This document shows positions 1 through 5,840 of a stretch of 35,094 nucleotides of DNA, piece after piece. The DNA lies in assembly GCA_027406905.1 (NCBI GenBank), contig DAHZHT010000008.1, positions 45,098 through 80,191 on the forward strand, given 5' to 3'. Positions within the stretch are counted from its first letter, which is position 1; each line of letters starts with the position of its first letter. The notes beneath the pieces were generated by a model, which saw only the letters and a list, made by a program, of their open reading frames with translations, had not been told where the DNA came from and made no database searches. Source of the stretch: Elusimicrobiota bacterium (GTDB lineage: Bacteria > Elusimicrobiota > Elusimicrobia > UBA1565 > UBA9628). Position numbers and translations under genes: made by a program.

Positions 1-1
1 C

Positions 2-88
2 AAATTAAGCGATCTCCTGCGAAGGCTTTACGGCGCGGAGCTGTCCCGGCGTTCCGTCGCGCAATACCGAAGCGAACTTGGAATTTAA
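2..88 (+). CDS. C-terminal end of an unidentified gene (5' part outside window)
   Basis: An open frame enters from the left edge and stops at TAA (86-88), giving 28 residues that end in SVAQYRSELGI. The composition (Leu/Arg-rich, no low-complexity run) looks like a real protein tail, but the family is not recognisable. The last 26 coding bases recur almost exactly at 1473-1498, in the reading frame of the broken nucleotidyltransferase, so this may be the tail of a related toxin-module gene. Too short for a functional call. Confidence 0.35.
   Translation, partial: KLSDLLRRLYGAELSRRSVAQYRSELGI
59..84 (+). repeat. 26-bp direct repeat, copy 1
   Basis: Bases 59-84 match 1473-1498 at 25 of 26 positions (core GCGCAATACCGAAGCGAAC) in the same orientation. 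Looser similarity (GGCGGCGGCA) continues a few bases further. The two copies bracket the XRE/nucleotidyltransferase module. Confidence 0.75.
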
Positions 89-139
89 GGCGGCGGCAGG
101 GTTATGGTTCAGGCGGAAATAAGAAACTTGATGTCCCCC

Positions 140-168
140 TTGAAAAAGACGCCTGATCAGGCTATAAT
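140..168 (+). promoter_or_regulatory. sigma-70 promoter of the XRE/nucleotidyltransferase module
   Basis: TTGAAA (140-145) and TATAAT (163-168) are separated by 17 bp, nearly the full consensus. The expected start of transcription is about 175, inside the palindrome at 167-204. A second TATAAT lies at 185-190 but has no good -35 box. Confidence 0.75.
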
Positions 169-204
169 ATCGGTATAGCGATATTATAATCGCTATACCG
201 ATAT
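167..204 (+). promoter_or_regulatory. perfect 16-bp inverted repeat, probable operator of the XRE regulator
   Basis: ATATCGGTATAGCGAT (167-182) is exactly repeated in inverse complement at 189-204 with a 6-bp spacer ATTATA. It covers the end of the -10 box, the expected transcription start and the first two bases of the ATG at 203. This is the layout of an autorepression site for a dimeric HTH antitoxin. It could also fold as an RNA hairpin over the start codon. No Shine-Dalgarno sequence is visible before the ATG. Confidence 0.75.
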
Positions 205-1000
205 GGCTATCAAACGCCTTCGCCGCCCCCGCTTCATTGGCGAGCGCATTCGCGCTCTGCGAGTGGAGCGCCGCTGGACTCAGAAGCGGCTCGCAAAACT
301 CCTGGGCATCTCACAGAACTACCTCTCCGAACTGGAACGAGGTCAAGGATTCTTTACCGCCGATCATCTGCTCTTGATTCTCAAGACCTTCAATGCGCCC
401 ATTGACTACTTTTCCCAGGAGAAGCCAAAGAGGCAAGACCAAATTCAAAGCGCTCTGGCGCGCTTCGGCGCGACTCATTTGCGCGAATCGGCTGAAACAC
501 TGCCGACGCAAGCCTTCAAAGACGCCGCAAACGCCGTGCGAGAGGCGCTGGTCTCGGCGGAATCCTCGCGGCAAATCACGGCGGTCGCCCCCGTGATCGT
601 GGAAAATATCGACTGCGTCAACCTCAAAAAGCTCCGGGCTCAGTTCCTGGAAATCGGCTTGGGACAGCGTTTGGGATGGGCGTTGGAAAATACGCTGAAG
701 GCTCTTCAACGGGAATTGTCCCGGCCTTTGCCGCATGAATGGACATTGAAATATCGCCGCGCGGAGTTGATCCTTAAATCGTTTCTTTCCCTCCCTTGGC
801 CGGGGAAACGTCATGCCGAAATAAAAAGCGCGCTCTTGGGATCGACCGACGTATTGGATCATGACATTGCCAGCGGCAAATCCTTGGATGAAGCCTATGC
901 GGAGAGTTCCGCAGTCTCCAAGCGTTGGGGAATCACGACGCGGATTCAAGAAGAAGATTTTATCCAAGCCCTGAGGGCCGCCCGTGAAACTCATCAATAG
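203..1000 (+). CDS. XRE-family helix-turn-helix regulator, probable antitoxin
   Basis: The 265-residue protein begins with a Cro/C1-type HTH at about residues 11-72 (RALRVERRWTQKRLAKLLGI, then SQNYLSELERG), the classic helix 2/helix 3 pattern. The remaining ~190 residues are mostly helical and not recognised. The gene follows a strong promoter whose start region is a perfect palindrome, so autoregulation is likely. It overlaps by 17 bp the GTG start of a nucleotidyltransferase gene, the usual antitoxin-toxin order. The ATG at 203 lacks a visible ribosome-binding site. The frame is open throughout, although its partner gene is broken. The HTH call is firm; the antitoxin role is inferred from context. 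Confidence 0.8.
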   Translation: MAIKRLRRPRFIGERIRALRVERRWTQKRLAKLLGISQNYLSELERGQGFFTADHLLLILKTFNAPIDYFSQEKPKRQDQIQSALARFGATHLRESAETLPTQAFKDAANAVREALVSAESSRQITAVAPVIVENIDCVNLKKLRAQFLEIGLGQRLGWALENTLKALQRELSRPLPHEWTLKYRRAELILKSFLSLPWPGKRHAEIKSALLGSTDVLDHDIASGKSLDEAYAESSAVSKRWGITTRIQEEDFIQALRAARETHQ

Positions 1001-1460
1001 CTTTCTCGCCGAAATCGACGAAAAGTGGAAGCCCGTCGGCGGCGAGCCGATCGGCTTGCGAATTATCGGCTCGGCGGCCCTGATGCTTGAGACCGACTGC
1101 GAGCGCGGGACCAAGGATGGCGACATCTTGGAGACCGAAGGGATCACTCCCGCCGTTTGCGGACAGTTGCTCTCTCTGGCGGGCATAAAATCGCCGCTAT
1201 TTGAGAAATATCGGATGTATCTCGAGGTGGTGTTGAGGGCGATCTTGTTCTTGCCGCGCGATCCTGTTTTCCACTTCGTCAAAGGATTGTCGCTAAAGAA
1301 TTTTACGCTGGAAGAGCCGCTTTAAATCCGCCGTGGATCTGTTTTCCATCGACGCGCGCGCGGAAGATATTACCAATACATCAAGAACCTCAACAGGATT
1401 GAGCGCGATTTCCTGGGTGCGCCCGAATCGGAGATCGAGCTTCCCGACTGGATACAGTAG
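984..1460 (+). pseudogene. broken DUF6036-like nucleotidyltransferase (toxin component)
   Basis: From a GTG at 984 the frame reads a nucleotidyltransferase N-terminus: a GSAAL motif (residues 29-33 or so) and then RGTKDGDILE with the D-x-D metal pair, where the family usually has TKDSD. At about 1317 the frame runs to a stop (1323-1325). The +1 frame then continues with RFKSAVDLFSIDARAEDI, and near 1370 the original frame resumes with YIKNLNRIERDFLGAPESE and ends ELPDWIQ at TAG 1458-1460. By comparison with family memory, roughly 40 codons covering the conserved VSKLKRF-type segment are missing, and a single base is lost near 1373. Two independent lesions argue for decay rather than a sequencing slip. 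The gene is translationally coupled to the XRE regulator upstream. Confidence 0.75.
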
Positions 1461-1472
1461 AGGCTCTCCATT

Positions 1473-1498
1473 GCGCAATACCGAAGCGAACTCGGAAT
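1473..1498 (+). repeat. 26-bp direct repeat, copy 2
   Basis: Second copy of the repeat at 59-84 (25/26). It lies 12 bp after the nucleotidyltransferase stop and is in that gene's frame, reading LSIAQYRSELGI after the TAG, where copy 1 reads SVAQYRSELGI before a TAA. Confidence 0.75.
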
Positions 1499-1580
1499 CG
1501 GCGGGACTGGCGGCGGCAAATTTATGTCGCGTTTGAGCGCTCGCTGCGGTATTCTATAGTATGTTTATATAGGCAAAGAT

Positions 1581-1609
1581 TTGACATAATCCAATTTATA
1601 CCTTACAAT
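1581..1609 (+). promoter_or_regulatory. sigma-70 promoter upstream of the AbiEi-like fragment
   Basis: TTGACA (1581-1586), 17-bp spacer, TACAAT (1604-1609). The predicted start is about 1616, leaving a leader of about 45 nt before the ATG at 1661. The promoter looks intact although its gene is truncated. Confidence 0.65.
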
Positions 1610-1660
1610 AACTAAAACGCTCGCAATAGACTACGAGTTGATAAGATTTGATATAAACCC

Positions 1661-1966
1661 ATGGGCGCTGGACAAAATATAAAGAACTCCCAGCGAGGGA
1701 TTGAATTGGTGAGGCTCTTGGCTTCCGAGGGCGACCGGATTTTCTCGACCGATCGCGCTCGAGAACTCGCTCCACGCGTCGGCATCAAGGAGAACTATCT
1801 CTTGGAGGCGCTCCATCATCTGCGGCGCAACAACTGGATCGTCCCCCTGCGCCGAGGCCTTTACGCCCTTTCTCATACTGTTCCAGGCGTATCGTCCGCG
1901 CACGAGTTCGAGATCGCGATGTTTCTGGGAACGCCGTTTTTAAAATGTGCAGTTTTGGCCGTTTGA
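1661..1966 (+). pseudogene. truncated AbiEi-type (type IV antitoxin) regulator
   Basis: The first ~90 residues read as the N-terminal winged-helix domain of AbiEi-like regulators: a helix with REL/RVGIKENYLLEALHHL, then LRRNNWIVPLRRGLYAL and a start of the next domain (SSAHEFEIAMFL). Family members continue for well over 100 more residues with a wing/dimerisation part, but here similarity stops near base 1940, where a short segment with transposon-end-like motifs begins, and the frame closes at 1966. The promoter at 1581-1609 is intact, so a short HTH peptide could still be made. No partner AbiEii toxin follows directly; the next intact toxin is at 2777. Confidence 0.6.
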
Positions 1967-1987
1967 AAGTATCCAGAAATGGCCGTT
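1947..1987 (+). repeat. two imperfect GGCCGTT-ending motifs, possible insertion-sequence end scar
   Basis: GTGCAGTTTTGGCCGTT (1947-1963) and ATCCAGAAATGGCCGTT (1971-1987) are tandem imperfect copies 24 bp apart. Tandem subterminal repeats of this kind are typical of the ends of IS21-like elements. They sit exactly at the junction between the AbiEi-like fragment and the antisense ECF sigma fragment. No transposase remains in the window, so the assignment is tentative. Confidence 0.35.
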
Positions 1988-1989
1988 AT

Positions 1990-2139
1990 GATGGTCAGAT
2001 ACCAGGCTGAAAACGAACGCAAGGGGTCGTATTGATTCCAACTCCTCAGAACCCGAAAGTTCGCCTCCTGGACCAAGTCCCGCGCCTCATCTAAACTTTT
2101 AGTCAGATTGCAGGCGAACGCCAAAGGCTCCACAAAAGG
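1990..2139 (-). pseudogene. ECF sigma factor region 2 fragment
   Basis: On the minus strand about 50 codons read as ECF sigma region 2: ...FACNLTKSLDEARDLVQEA, then FRVLRSWNQYDPLRSFSAWY and LTI. The DEARDLVQE helix and the (F/D)DP..SFSAW segment are characteristic of regions 2.1-2.3. The region 2.4 and region 4 parts expected downstream are missing; the similarity stops at about 1990, where the GGCCGTT motifs begin. There is no plausible start nearby. It is a remnant lying antisense to the plus-strand toxin modules. Confidence 0.55.
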
Positions 2140-2190
2140 CCGAGTTCCACCGCCAAGTGGCCGCGCATAAATAAAGGTCCCAGATTTACA

Positions 2191-2221
2191 TATTGCAAAT
2201 TGTAATATTTTGGTGTATACT
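2191..2221 (+). promoter_or_regulatory. promoter plus overlapping operator-like palindrome for the HTH/AbiEii pair
   Basis: TTGCAA (2193-2198), 17 bp, TATACT (2216-2221) form a good sigma-70 promoter. The predicted transcript starts at about 2228, only about 2 nt before the ATG at 2230, so the mRNA would be essentially leaderless. TATTGCAA (2191-2198) and TTGTAATA (2200-2207) form an inverted repeat with one mismatch that covers the -35 box, a likely autorepression site. Confidence 0.6.
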
Positions 2222-2229
2222 ATCCGTAT

Positions 2230-2790
2230 ATGGCGATGAGAGTTATGCGGGGCATCAAGCCGCAGGATGTCTTGGTTCTTCTTAAGATCATGCTTTGGGA
2301 GAAAAAGCCCTGGCGGCATATGGATTTGGCCGAGGAGCTTGGGCTTTCACAAGCCGAGGTGAGTTTCGCCCTGGAGCGCTGCCGCCGCGCTGGGCTATTG
2401 GACTCATCCAAGAAGAAAATACTGCGTTTCCCTATTCTCGATTTTCTGGTTTACGGCTTGAGGTATGTCTATCCCGCGCAACCGGGACCGCTCTGCCGCG
2501 GCATGCCCACGGCCCATTCGGCGCCGCCGCTCTCTCAAATGATCGTCTCGGACGAGCATGACCAATATGTCTGGCCATGGGATGAGGGAACAGTGCGTGG
2601 GCAGGCCATTGAGCCTTTGTATGAGTCCGTTCCTTTCGCGGCGAAGAGAGACCCTAAACTCTACGAGTTCTTGGCCATGGTGGATGCTCTGCGTGTTGGC
2701 CGCGCCCGTGAGCGCGCCTTGGCGCTTCAAGAGATTAAGCGCCGATTTACTGGCAGCAAACGGCATAGTAATAATAATGAAAAACCTTGA
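2230..2790 (+). CDS. winged-helix/MarR-like regulator paired with AbiEii toxin
   Basis: 186 residues. Residues ~10-70 form a winged helix-turn-helix: a helix with VLVLLKIMLWEKKPWRHMDL, then AEELGLSQAEVSFALERCRR and AGLLDSSKKKILRFP as the wing. The C-terminal half (GPLCRGMPTAHSAPPLSQ, WPWDEGTVRGQAIEPLYES) is typical of small regulators found upstream of AbiEii/AbiGii-type nucleotidyltransferases. The 3' end overlaps the next gene by 14 bp, implying translational coupling. The start is fixed by the promoter: transcription should begin about 2 nt upstream of the ATG and no Shine-Dalgarno is present, so leaderless translation is likely. Probable antitoxin or autorepressor, by context. Confidence 0.75.
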   Translation: MAMRVMRGIKPQDVLVLLKIMLWEKKPWRHMDLAEELGLSQAEVSFALERCRRAGLLDSSKKKILRFPILDFLVYGLRYVYPAQPGPLCRGMPTAHSAPPLSQMIVSDEHDQYVWPWDEGTVRGQAIEPLYESVPFAAKRDPKLYEFLAMVDALRVGRARERALALQEIKRRFTGSKRHSNNNEKP

Positions 2791-3466
2791 AATGCTGGCC
2801 CTCGTGGCCAAGGGCCTGGGTCCTCTCAAAGAGAAAATCGTTTTCGTGGGTGGCGCGACGATCGAACTTTACATTGAGGATGCCGCTACGCCTACGGTCA
2901 GGGCAACCAACGATGTGGACTGCGTGGTGCAAATACTGACGCGCTCCGATTATTATGAACTTGAAGAAAATCTTCGCAAACTCAACTTTAAGCATCCGAT
3001 GGGGAAGAACTCGCCCGTCTGCCGCTGGGATTACCACGGAATTCCGGTGGATGTCATGCCAACCGAGGGCAAAATATTAAATTTCACCAATCGCTGGTAT
3101 CCCGAGGGCTACAAGCGCGCGGAGAGAATTAAACTCGCAGACGGCCAGGAGATTTCCATATTTTCGTTGCCGTATCTCATAGCCTCCAAGATTGAAGCGT
3201 TTGATGATCGTGGTAAAGGCGATTTCATGGGCAGCGCTGATATGGAGGATTTGATTGCCGTGCTGGATGGAAGTTTCGATGCCAGTGATAAAATCCAGGC
3301 AGCTCCCCATGAGGTTCGCGACTATCTTAAAGAAAAGTTTAACGATTTTCTTAGCAACCGCGATTTCCTTGACGCGTTGATAGGCCACCTTCAATCGCCG
3401 CAAGGCACGTCCGGCCGAGTAGAGCGTATTCGCGCGCTTTTAGAGAAACTATCGGAATCTCTGTAG
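2777..3466 (+). CDS. AbiEii/AbiGii-like nucleotidyltransferase toxin
   Basis: From ATG 2777 the protein has 229 residues. It carries the minimal nucleotidyltransferase signature: FVGGATIELY (GG at residues 25-26), then TNDVDCVV with D46 and D48 as the metal-binding pair, and VDVMP (D92) as the third acidic position. The LPYLIASKIEAFDDRGKGDF segment with K138, followed by DMEDLIAVLDG, is the second family signature. Such enzymes transfer nucleotides to tRNA or other targets and act as toxins in type IV or MenAT-like systems. All key residues are present, unlike in the broken copy at 984-1460. A start upstream of 2777 would be possible in frame but would run deep inside the regulator gene, so the coupled ATG is preferred. 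Confidence 0.8.
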   Translation: MKNLEMLALVAKGLGPLKEKIVFVGGATIELYIEDAATPTVRATNDVDCVVQILTRSDYYELEENLRKLNFKHPMGKNSPVCRWDYHGIPVDVMPTEGKILNFTNRWYPEGYKRAERIKLADGQEISIFSLPYLIASKIEAFDDRGKGDFMGSADMEDLIAVLDGSFDASDKIQAAPHEVRDYLKEKFNDFLSNRDFLDALIGHLQSPQGTSGRVERIRALLEKLSESL

Positions 3467-3606
3467 AAAATTTTCGCTTTTTAGGGGAAAAAACTGGTGT
3501 CCAAAAAGTGTCCATACTGGGTCAAAAACGGCAAAACCGCAAAAAAGACCGTCAAAACGGAATAACACGGTTTCTCGACGAGAAATCAATCTGGAACAAG
3601 GAAAAC
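3467..3606. other. non-coding junction segment with short repeats
   Basis: No gene is visible. GTGTCCA occurs twice 11 bp apart (3497-3503 and 3508-3514), followed by an A-rich stretch with repeated CAAAAC/CCG motifs and a 7-bp palindrome TTTCTCG-A-CGAGAAA (3571-3585). The segment separates the plus-strand toxin modules from the damaged tRNA-Arg, so attachment-site remnants are a possibility. Confidence 0.4.
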
Positions 3607-3607
3607 A

Positions 3608-3683
3608 GAGGCGGGTCAAAATCCAGCGAAAAGGCCTTTTTCTCCTTAGGACGGAGTAGCTCTATCCATTGAGCTATCGGGGC
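3608..3683 (-). pseudogene. damaged tRNA-Arg(CCU): 5' half intact, 3' half lost
   Basis: Reading the minus strand from 3683: acceptor 5' strand GCCCCGA, TA, D-arm GCTC/GAGC with the AATGGATA loop, then an anticodon arm CTCC-GTCCTAA-GGAG with U33, anticodon CCU and A37. These 43 nt (3641-3683) are a normal tRNA-Arg. Beyond them there is no TTCRAAT T-loop and no TCGGGGC to close the acceptor stem; a weak stem (GCTGG/CCCGC, one mismatch) stands where the T-arm should be. The gene starts 14 bp after the apt stop in the same direction. Loss of the 3' half facing the accessory strip fits an old integration site. It is probably non-functional. Confidence 0.6.
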
Positions 3684-3696
3684 TCAAAGAGGCTAT

Positions 3697-4215
3697 TCAA
3701 TACTCTAATAAAGAATGAATGCGTTGACCCGTTAATTTTTGCCGGCCTTTGAGCGTTTTTAGCTCAAGTAGAAACGCCAGCCCCGCGATTTTTCCGCCGA
3801 TTTTTTCCAAAAGCCGACAAGCGGCTTGGGCCGTTCCGCCGGTCGCCAAAACGTCATCAACTAATAAGATGTTCGTTCCAGAGGAAAAGGCGTCGGCGTG
3901 GGCTTCAAGAACGTCTTGGCCGTATTCCAGGTCATAATTGACGGACACTGTTTTCCGTGGAAGCTTCCCTTTCTTGCGGACCAGGATTACTCCCGCTCCC
4001 AAACGATAAGCGATTGGGGTAGCGAGCAAAAATCCGCGGGACTCGATTCCGGCGACGATGCCGATTTTCGCGTCCTTGAAAGGATCCGCCATTTGATCGA
4101 TAGCGGATTTAAAAGCCTTAGCGTCAGCCAAAAGGGGAGTGATGTCTTTAAATACAATTCCCGGTTTTGGAAAATCGGGGACGTCAACGATTGATTCTTT
4201 TAATTGGGCGCTCAT
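3697..4215 (-). CDS. apt: adenine phosphoribosyltransferase
   Basis: 172 residues, the normal length for Apt. It salvages adenine with PRPP to AMP in the cytoplasm. Visible signatures are the N-terminal DVPDFPKPGIVFKDITPLL, the flexible-loop region with AGIESRGFLLATPIAYRLGA and VRKKGKLPRKTVS, and the PRPP-binding loop ILLVDDVLATGGTA at about residues 116-129. The ATG overlaps the last base of the sigma-factor stop codon (TAATG), so translation is coupled. It is the last protein gene of the minus-strand run before the tRNA-Arg remnant. Confidence 0.95.
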   Translation of the reverse strand: MSAQLKESIVDVPDFPKPGIVFKDITPLLADAKAFKSAIDQMADPFKDAKIGIVAGIESRGFLLATPIAYRLGAGVILVRKKGKLPRKTVSVNYDLEYGQDVLEAHADAFSSGTNILLVDDVLATGGTAQAACRLLEKIGGKIAGLAFLLELKTLKGRQKLTGQRIHSLLEY

Positions 4216-5288
4216 TATTTCCTCTTGCCTTTTTTAGGATGATGGGTTTTGGGAGAGCGTTTGGTTACCGCTCTTTCGTGTTTGCGTTTTAAAAGGGTTT
4301 GAGTGAGACGCGGAATTCTGCGCCGCATTAACGAGAGTTCGTTGGACGATTTCTTTTTGCGGAGAACGGGGCGACCCAGAATATCGGTTCTCTCCGGATG
4401 GGCGTGCCAGCCAGGCTGAAGGTTAGGGGTCTTATATTTTGAGTCTTCAACTTCAATTAAGCCCATTCGGTTTGACACCCGCCTTAAGCGCAACAAAGCC
4501 CTTTCCTCAATTTGGCGGATTCTCTCTCTTGAAAGCCGCAGGCGTTTGCCCACCTCTTCCAGTGTCATGGGGTTTTGACCGGTGAGGCCGTAACGAAGTT
4601 CGATAATCATGCGCTCGCGATTGCCGATTTCGCGAATCGCCTGGTTGAGCTCATCGTGGAGTTTAAGCACTGAAAGAAGATTGTCGGGAGAATTACTTTC
4701 CGAATCTGAAAGGGTGTTTTCTACCGTCAAATTCTCTTCCTCGCTGTCGATGGGGGCGTCAAGAGAGCCAATTCCCCGGGTCGCCTCGGCGGTGTCTAAA
4801 ACGGCGCGAACCTGCCGCGCGTTCCAGCGCATTTTTTTAGCCATCTCGACTAAGCTTGGTTCTCGCCCGAGTTTGGTGCGCATCTTCTCCCATTCTCTGA
4901 GCCATTTTCGCAAGGCTTCCCACGCGTGGGGAGGAACGCGAATAGTTTTTGATTGTTCTTCTACCGCGCGGCGAATGGATTGCTCAATCCAATAAGAAGA
5001 GTAAGTCGAAAAGCGAAATCCTTTCCGGGGATCGAATTTCTCGATAGAGCGGATAAGGCCGATGTTGCCTTCTTCAACCAAATCCATGAAGTCGATGCCT
5101 TGCCGGTGATATTTTTTAGCGATAGGAACGACCAGGCGTAAATTCAGCTCCATGATGCGTTTTTTAGCTTCATGATCGCCTCGCTTGGCCCGTTTCCAAA
5201 GCTTGTGCATTTCTTCGCGATCGACGGGAGGAAGTTTTTGTATGCCCTTAAAATACTGGTTGAGCGAATCAATGCTTGCTTCAGTCAT
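4215..5288 (-). CDS. sigma-70 family RNA polymerase sigma factor (RpoD/RpoS-like) with basic C-terminal tail
   Basis: 357 residues. Region 1.2 is at residues 5-40 (DSLNQYFKGI), region 2 at about 47-120 (NLRLVVPIAKKY, DLVEEGNIGLIRSIEKFDP, FSTYSSYWIEQSIRRAV), region 3 at 121-195 and region 4 at 215-275, with the HTH TLEEVGKRLRLSRERIRQIE. Region 1.1 is absent, so it may be either a short primary factor or an RpoS-like group 2 factor. Unusually, about 80 residues follow region 4 (276-357), very rich in Lys/Arg and ending HHPKKGKRK. AGGAG lies 6 nt before the ATG. It is preceded by acylphosphatase and overlaps apt by 1 bp. Confidence 0.92.
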   Translation of the reverse strand: MTEASIDSLNQYFKGIQKLPPVDREEMHKLWKRAKRGDHEAKKRIMELNLRLVVPIAKKYHRQGIDFMDLVEEGNIGLIRSIEKFDPRKGFRFSTYSSYWIEQSIRRAVEEQSKTIRVPPHAWEALRKWLREWEKMRTKLGREPSLVEMAKKMRWNARQVRAVLDTAEATRGIGSLDAPIDSEEENLTVENTLSDSESNSPDNLLSVLKLHDELNQAIREIGNRERMIIELRYGLTGQNPMTLEEVGKRLRLSRERIRQIEERALLRLRRVSNRMGLIEVEDSKYKTPNLQPGWHAHPERTDILGRPVLRKKKSSNELSLMRRRIPRLTQTLLKRKHERAVTKRSPKTHHPKKGKRK

Positions 5289-5306
5289 GCGTTCTCCTAG
5301 TATTTT

Positions 5307-5579
5307 TTAACGACGAATATCGAACCCCAATTCAGATTCTTGAACAGGGCGCGCTTCTTGAACGAAGGAAGTGATCTTAGCGCGTTCTAAGCCCGTTTCT
5401 AATTTTTTCATGAACTCTTTAATTTTGGGGTCTGCGCCTTGAACTTCTCCTTCCACCATTCCATCTTCTCTATTACGGATCCATCCCGACAAACCCAAGC
5501 CTTCCGCGCTTGCCTGAGCTGACCAACGCAATCCCACCCCTTGAACGTCGCCGCCAACGATGAAATGAATCCGCTTCAT
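5307..5579 (-). CDS. acyP: acylphosphatase
   Basis: 90 residues, the standard size. It hydrolyses acyl phosphates. The phosphate-binding signature GDVQGVGLRWSAQ (residues 10-22) carries the catalytic Arg, and the GWIRNREDGMVEGEVQG segment holds the catalytic Asn. The ATG lies only 8 nt after the 3' end of tRNA-Pro(CGG), with no visible Shine-Dalgarno, so the gene probably shares a transcript with the two tRNA genes. The sigma factor follows 18 bp downstream. Confidence 0.93.
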   Translation of the reverse strand: MKRIHFIVGGDVQGVGLRWSAQASAEGLGLSGWIRNREDGMVEGEVQGADPKIKEFMKKLETGLERAKITSFVQEARPVQESELGFDIRR

Positions 5580-5587
5580 CTAAAAAT

Positions 5588-5660
5588 TCGGGGCACTGAG
5601 ATTTGAACTCAGAACCTCTTGGTCCCGAACCAAGCGCTCTGCCAATTGAGCTATGCCCCG
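5588..5660 (-). tRNA. tRNA-Pro(CGG)
   Basis: Minus strand, 73 nt: acceptor CGGGGCA/TGCCCCG plus discriminator A, D-arm GCTC/GAGC, anticodon arm CTTGG-TTCGGGA-CCAAG with anticodon CGG, T-arm CTGAG-TTCAAAT-CTCAG. All stems pair. CCA is not encoded. Confidence 0.95.
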
Positions 5661-5695
5661 TAAATCGCTTTTTCGGGAATTAATTAGATAAAACA

Positions 5696-5767
5696 TCGGG
5701 GACCCGGGAATCGAACCCGGAGTCTCTCCCACCCCAAGGGAGCGCTCTACCATTGAGCCAGTCCCCG
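5696..5767 (-). tRNA. tRNA-Pro(GGG)
   Basis: Minus strand, 72 nt: acceptor CGGGGAC/GTCCCCG plus discriminator A, D-arm GCTC-AATGGTA-GAGC, anticodon arm CTCCC-TTGGGGT-GGGAG with anticodon GGG, T-arm CCGGG-TTCGATT-CCCGG. All stems pair. CCA is not encoded. It lies 35 bp upstream of tRNA-Pro(CGG) in the same direction. Confidence 0.95.
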
Positions 5768-5840
5768 AAAAAACAAAAAACGCCATGAAAAACCAAAGCT
5801 CGAATACTCTCTCAAGCTCCATACTCTATAAAAATTTGAA

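Noticed and set aside
311..1282. Long open frame on the minus strand opposite the XRE gene
   Set aside because: No recognisable motif; it is antisense to a clear HTH gene and a broken nucleotidyltransferase, and has no promoter.
1873..2319. 148-residue minus-strand frame as a complete gene
   Set aside because: Only the middle 50 residues look like protein (ECF sigma region 2); both ends run into unrelated sequence, so it is listed as a fragment.
2558..2776. Upstream in-frame extension of the AbiEii nucleotidyltransferase
   Set aside because: It would lie wholly inside the regulator gene, and the added residues do not resemble the family; the ATG at 2777 gives the normal start.
3571..3585. 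TTTCTCG-A-CGAGAAA as a terminator hairpin
   Set aside because: The 1-base centre is too tight for an RNA loop and no T-run follows; noted only as a palindrome.
5580..5822. 80-residue minus-strand frame
   Set aside because: It is read through the two tRNA-Pro genes.
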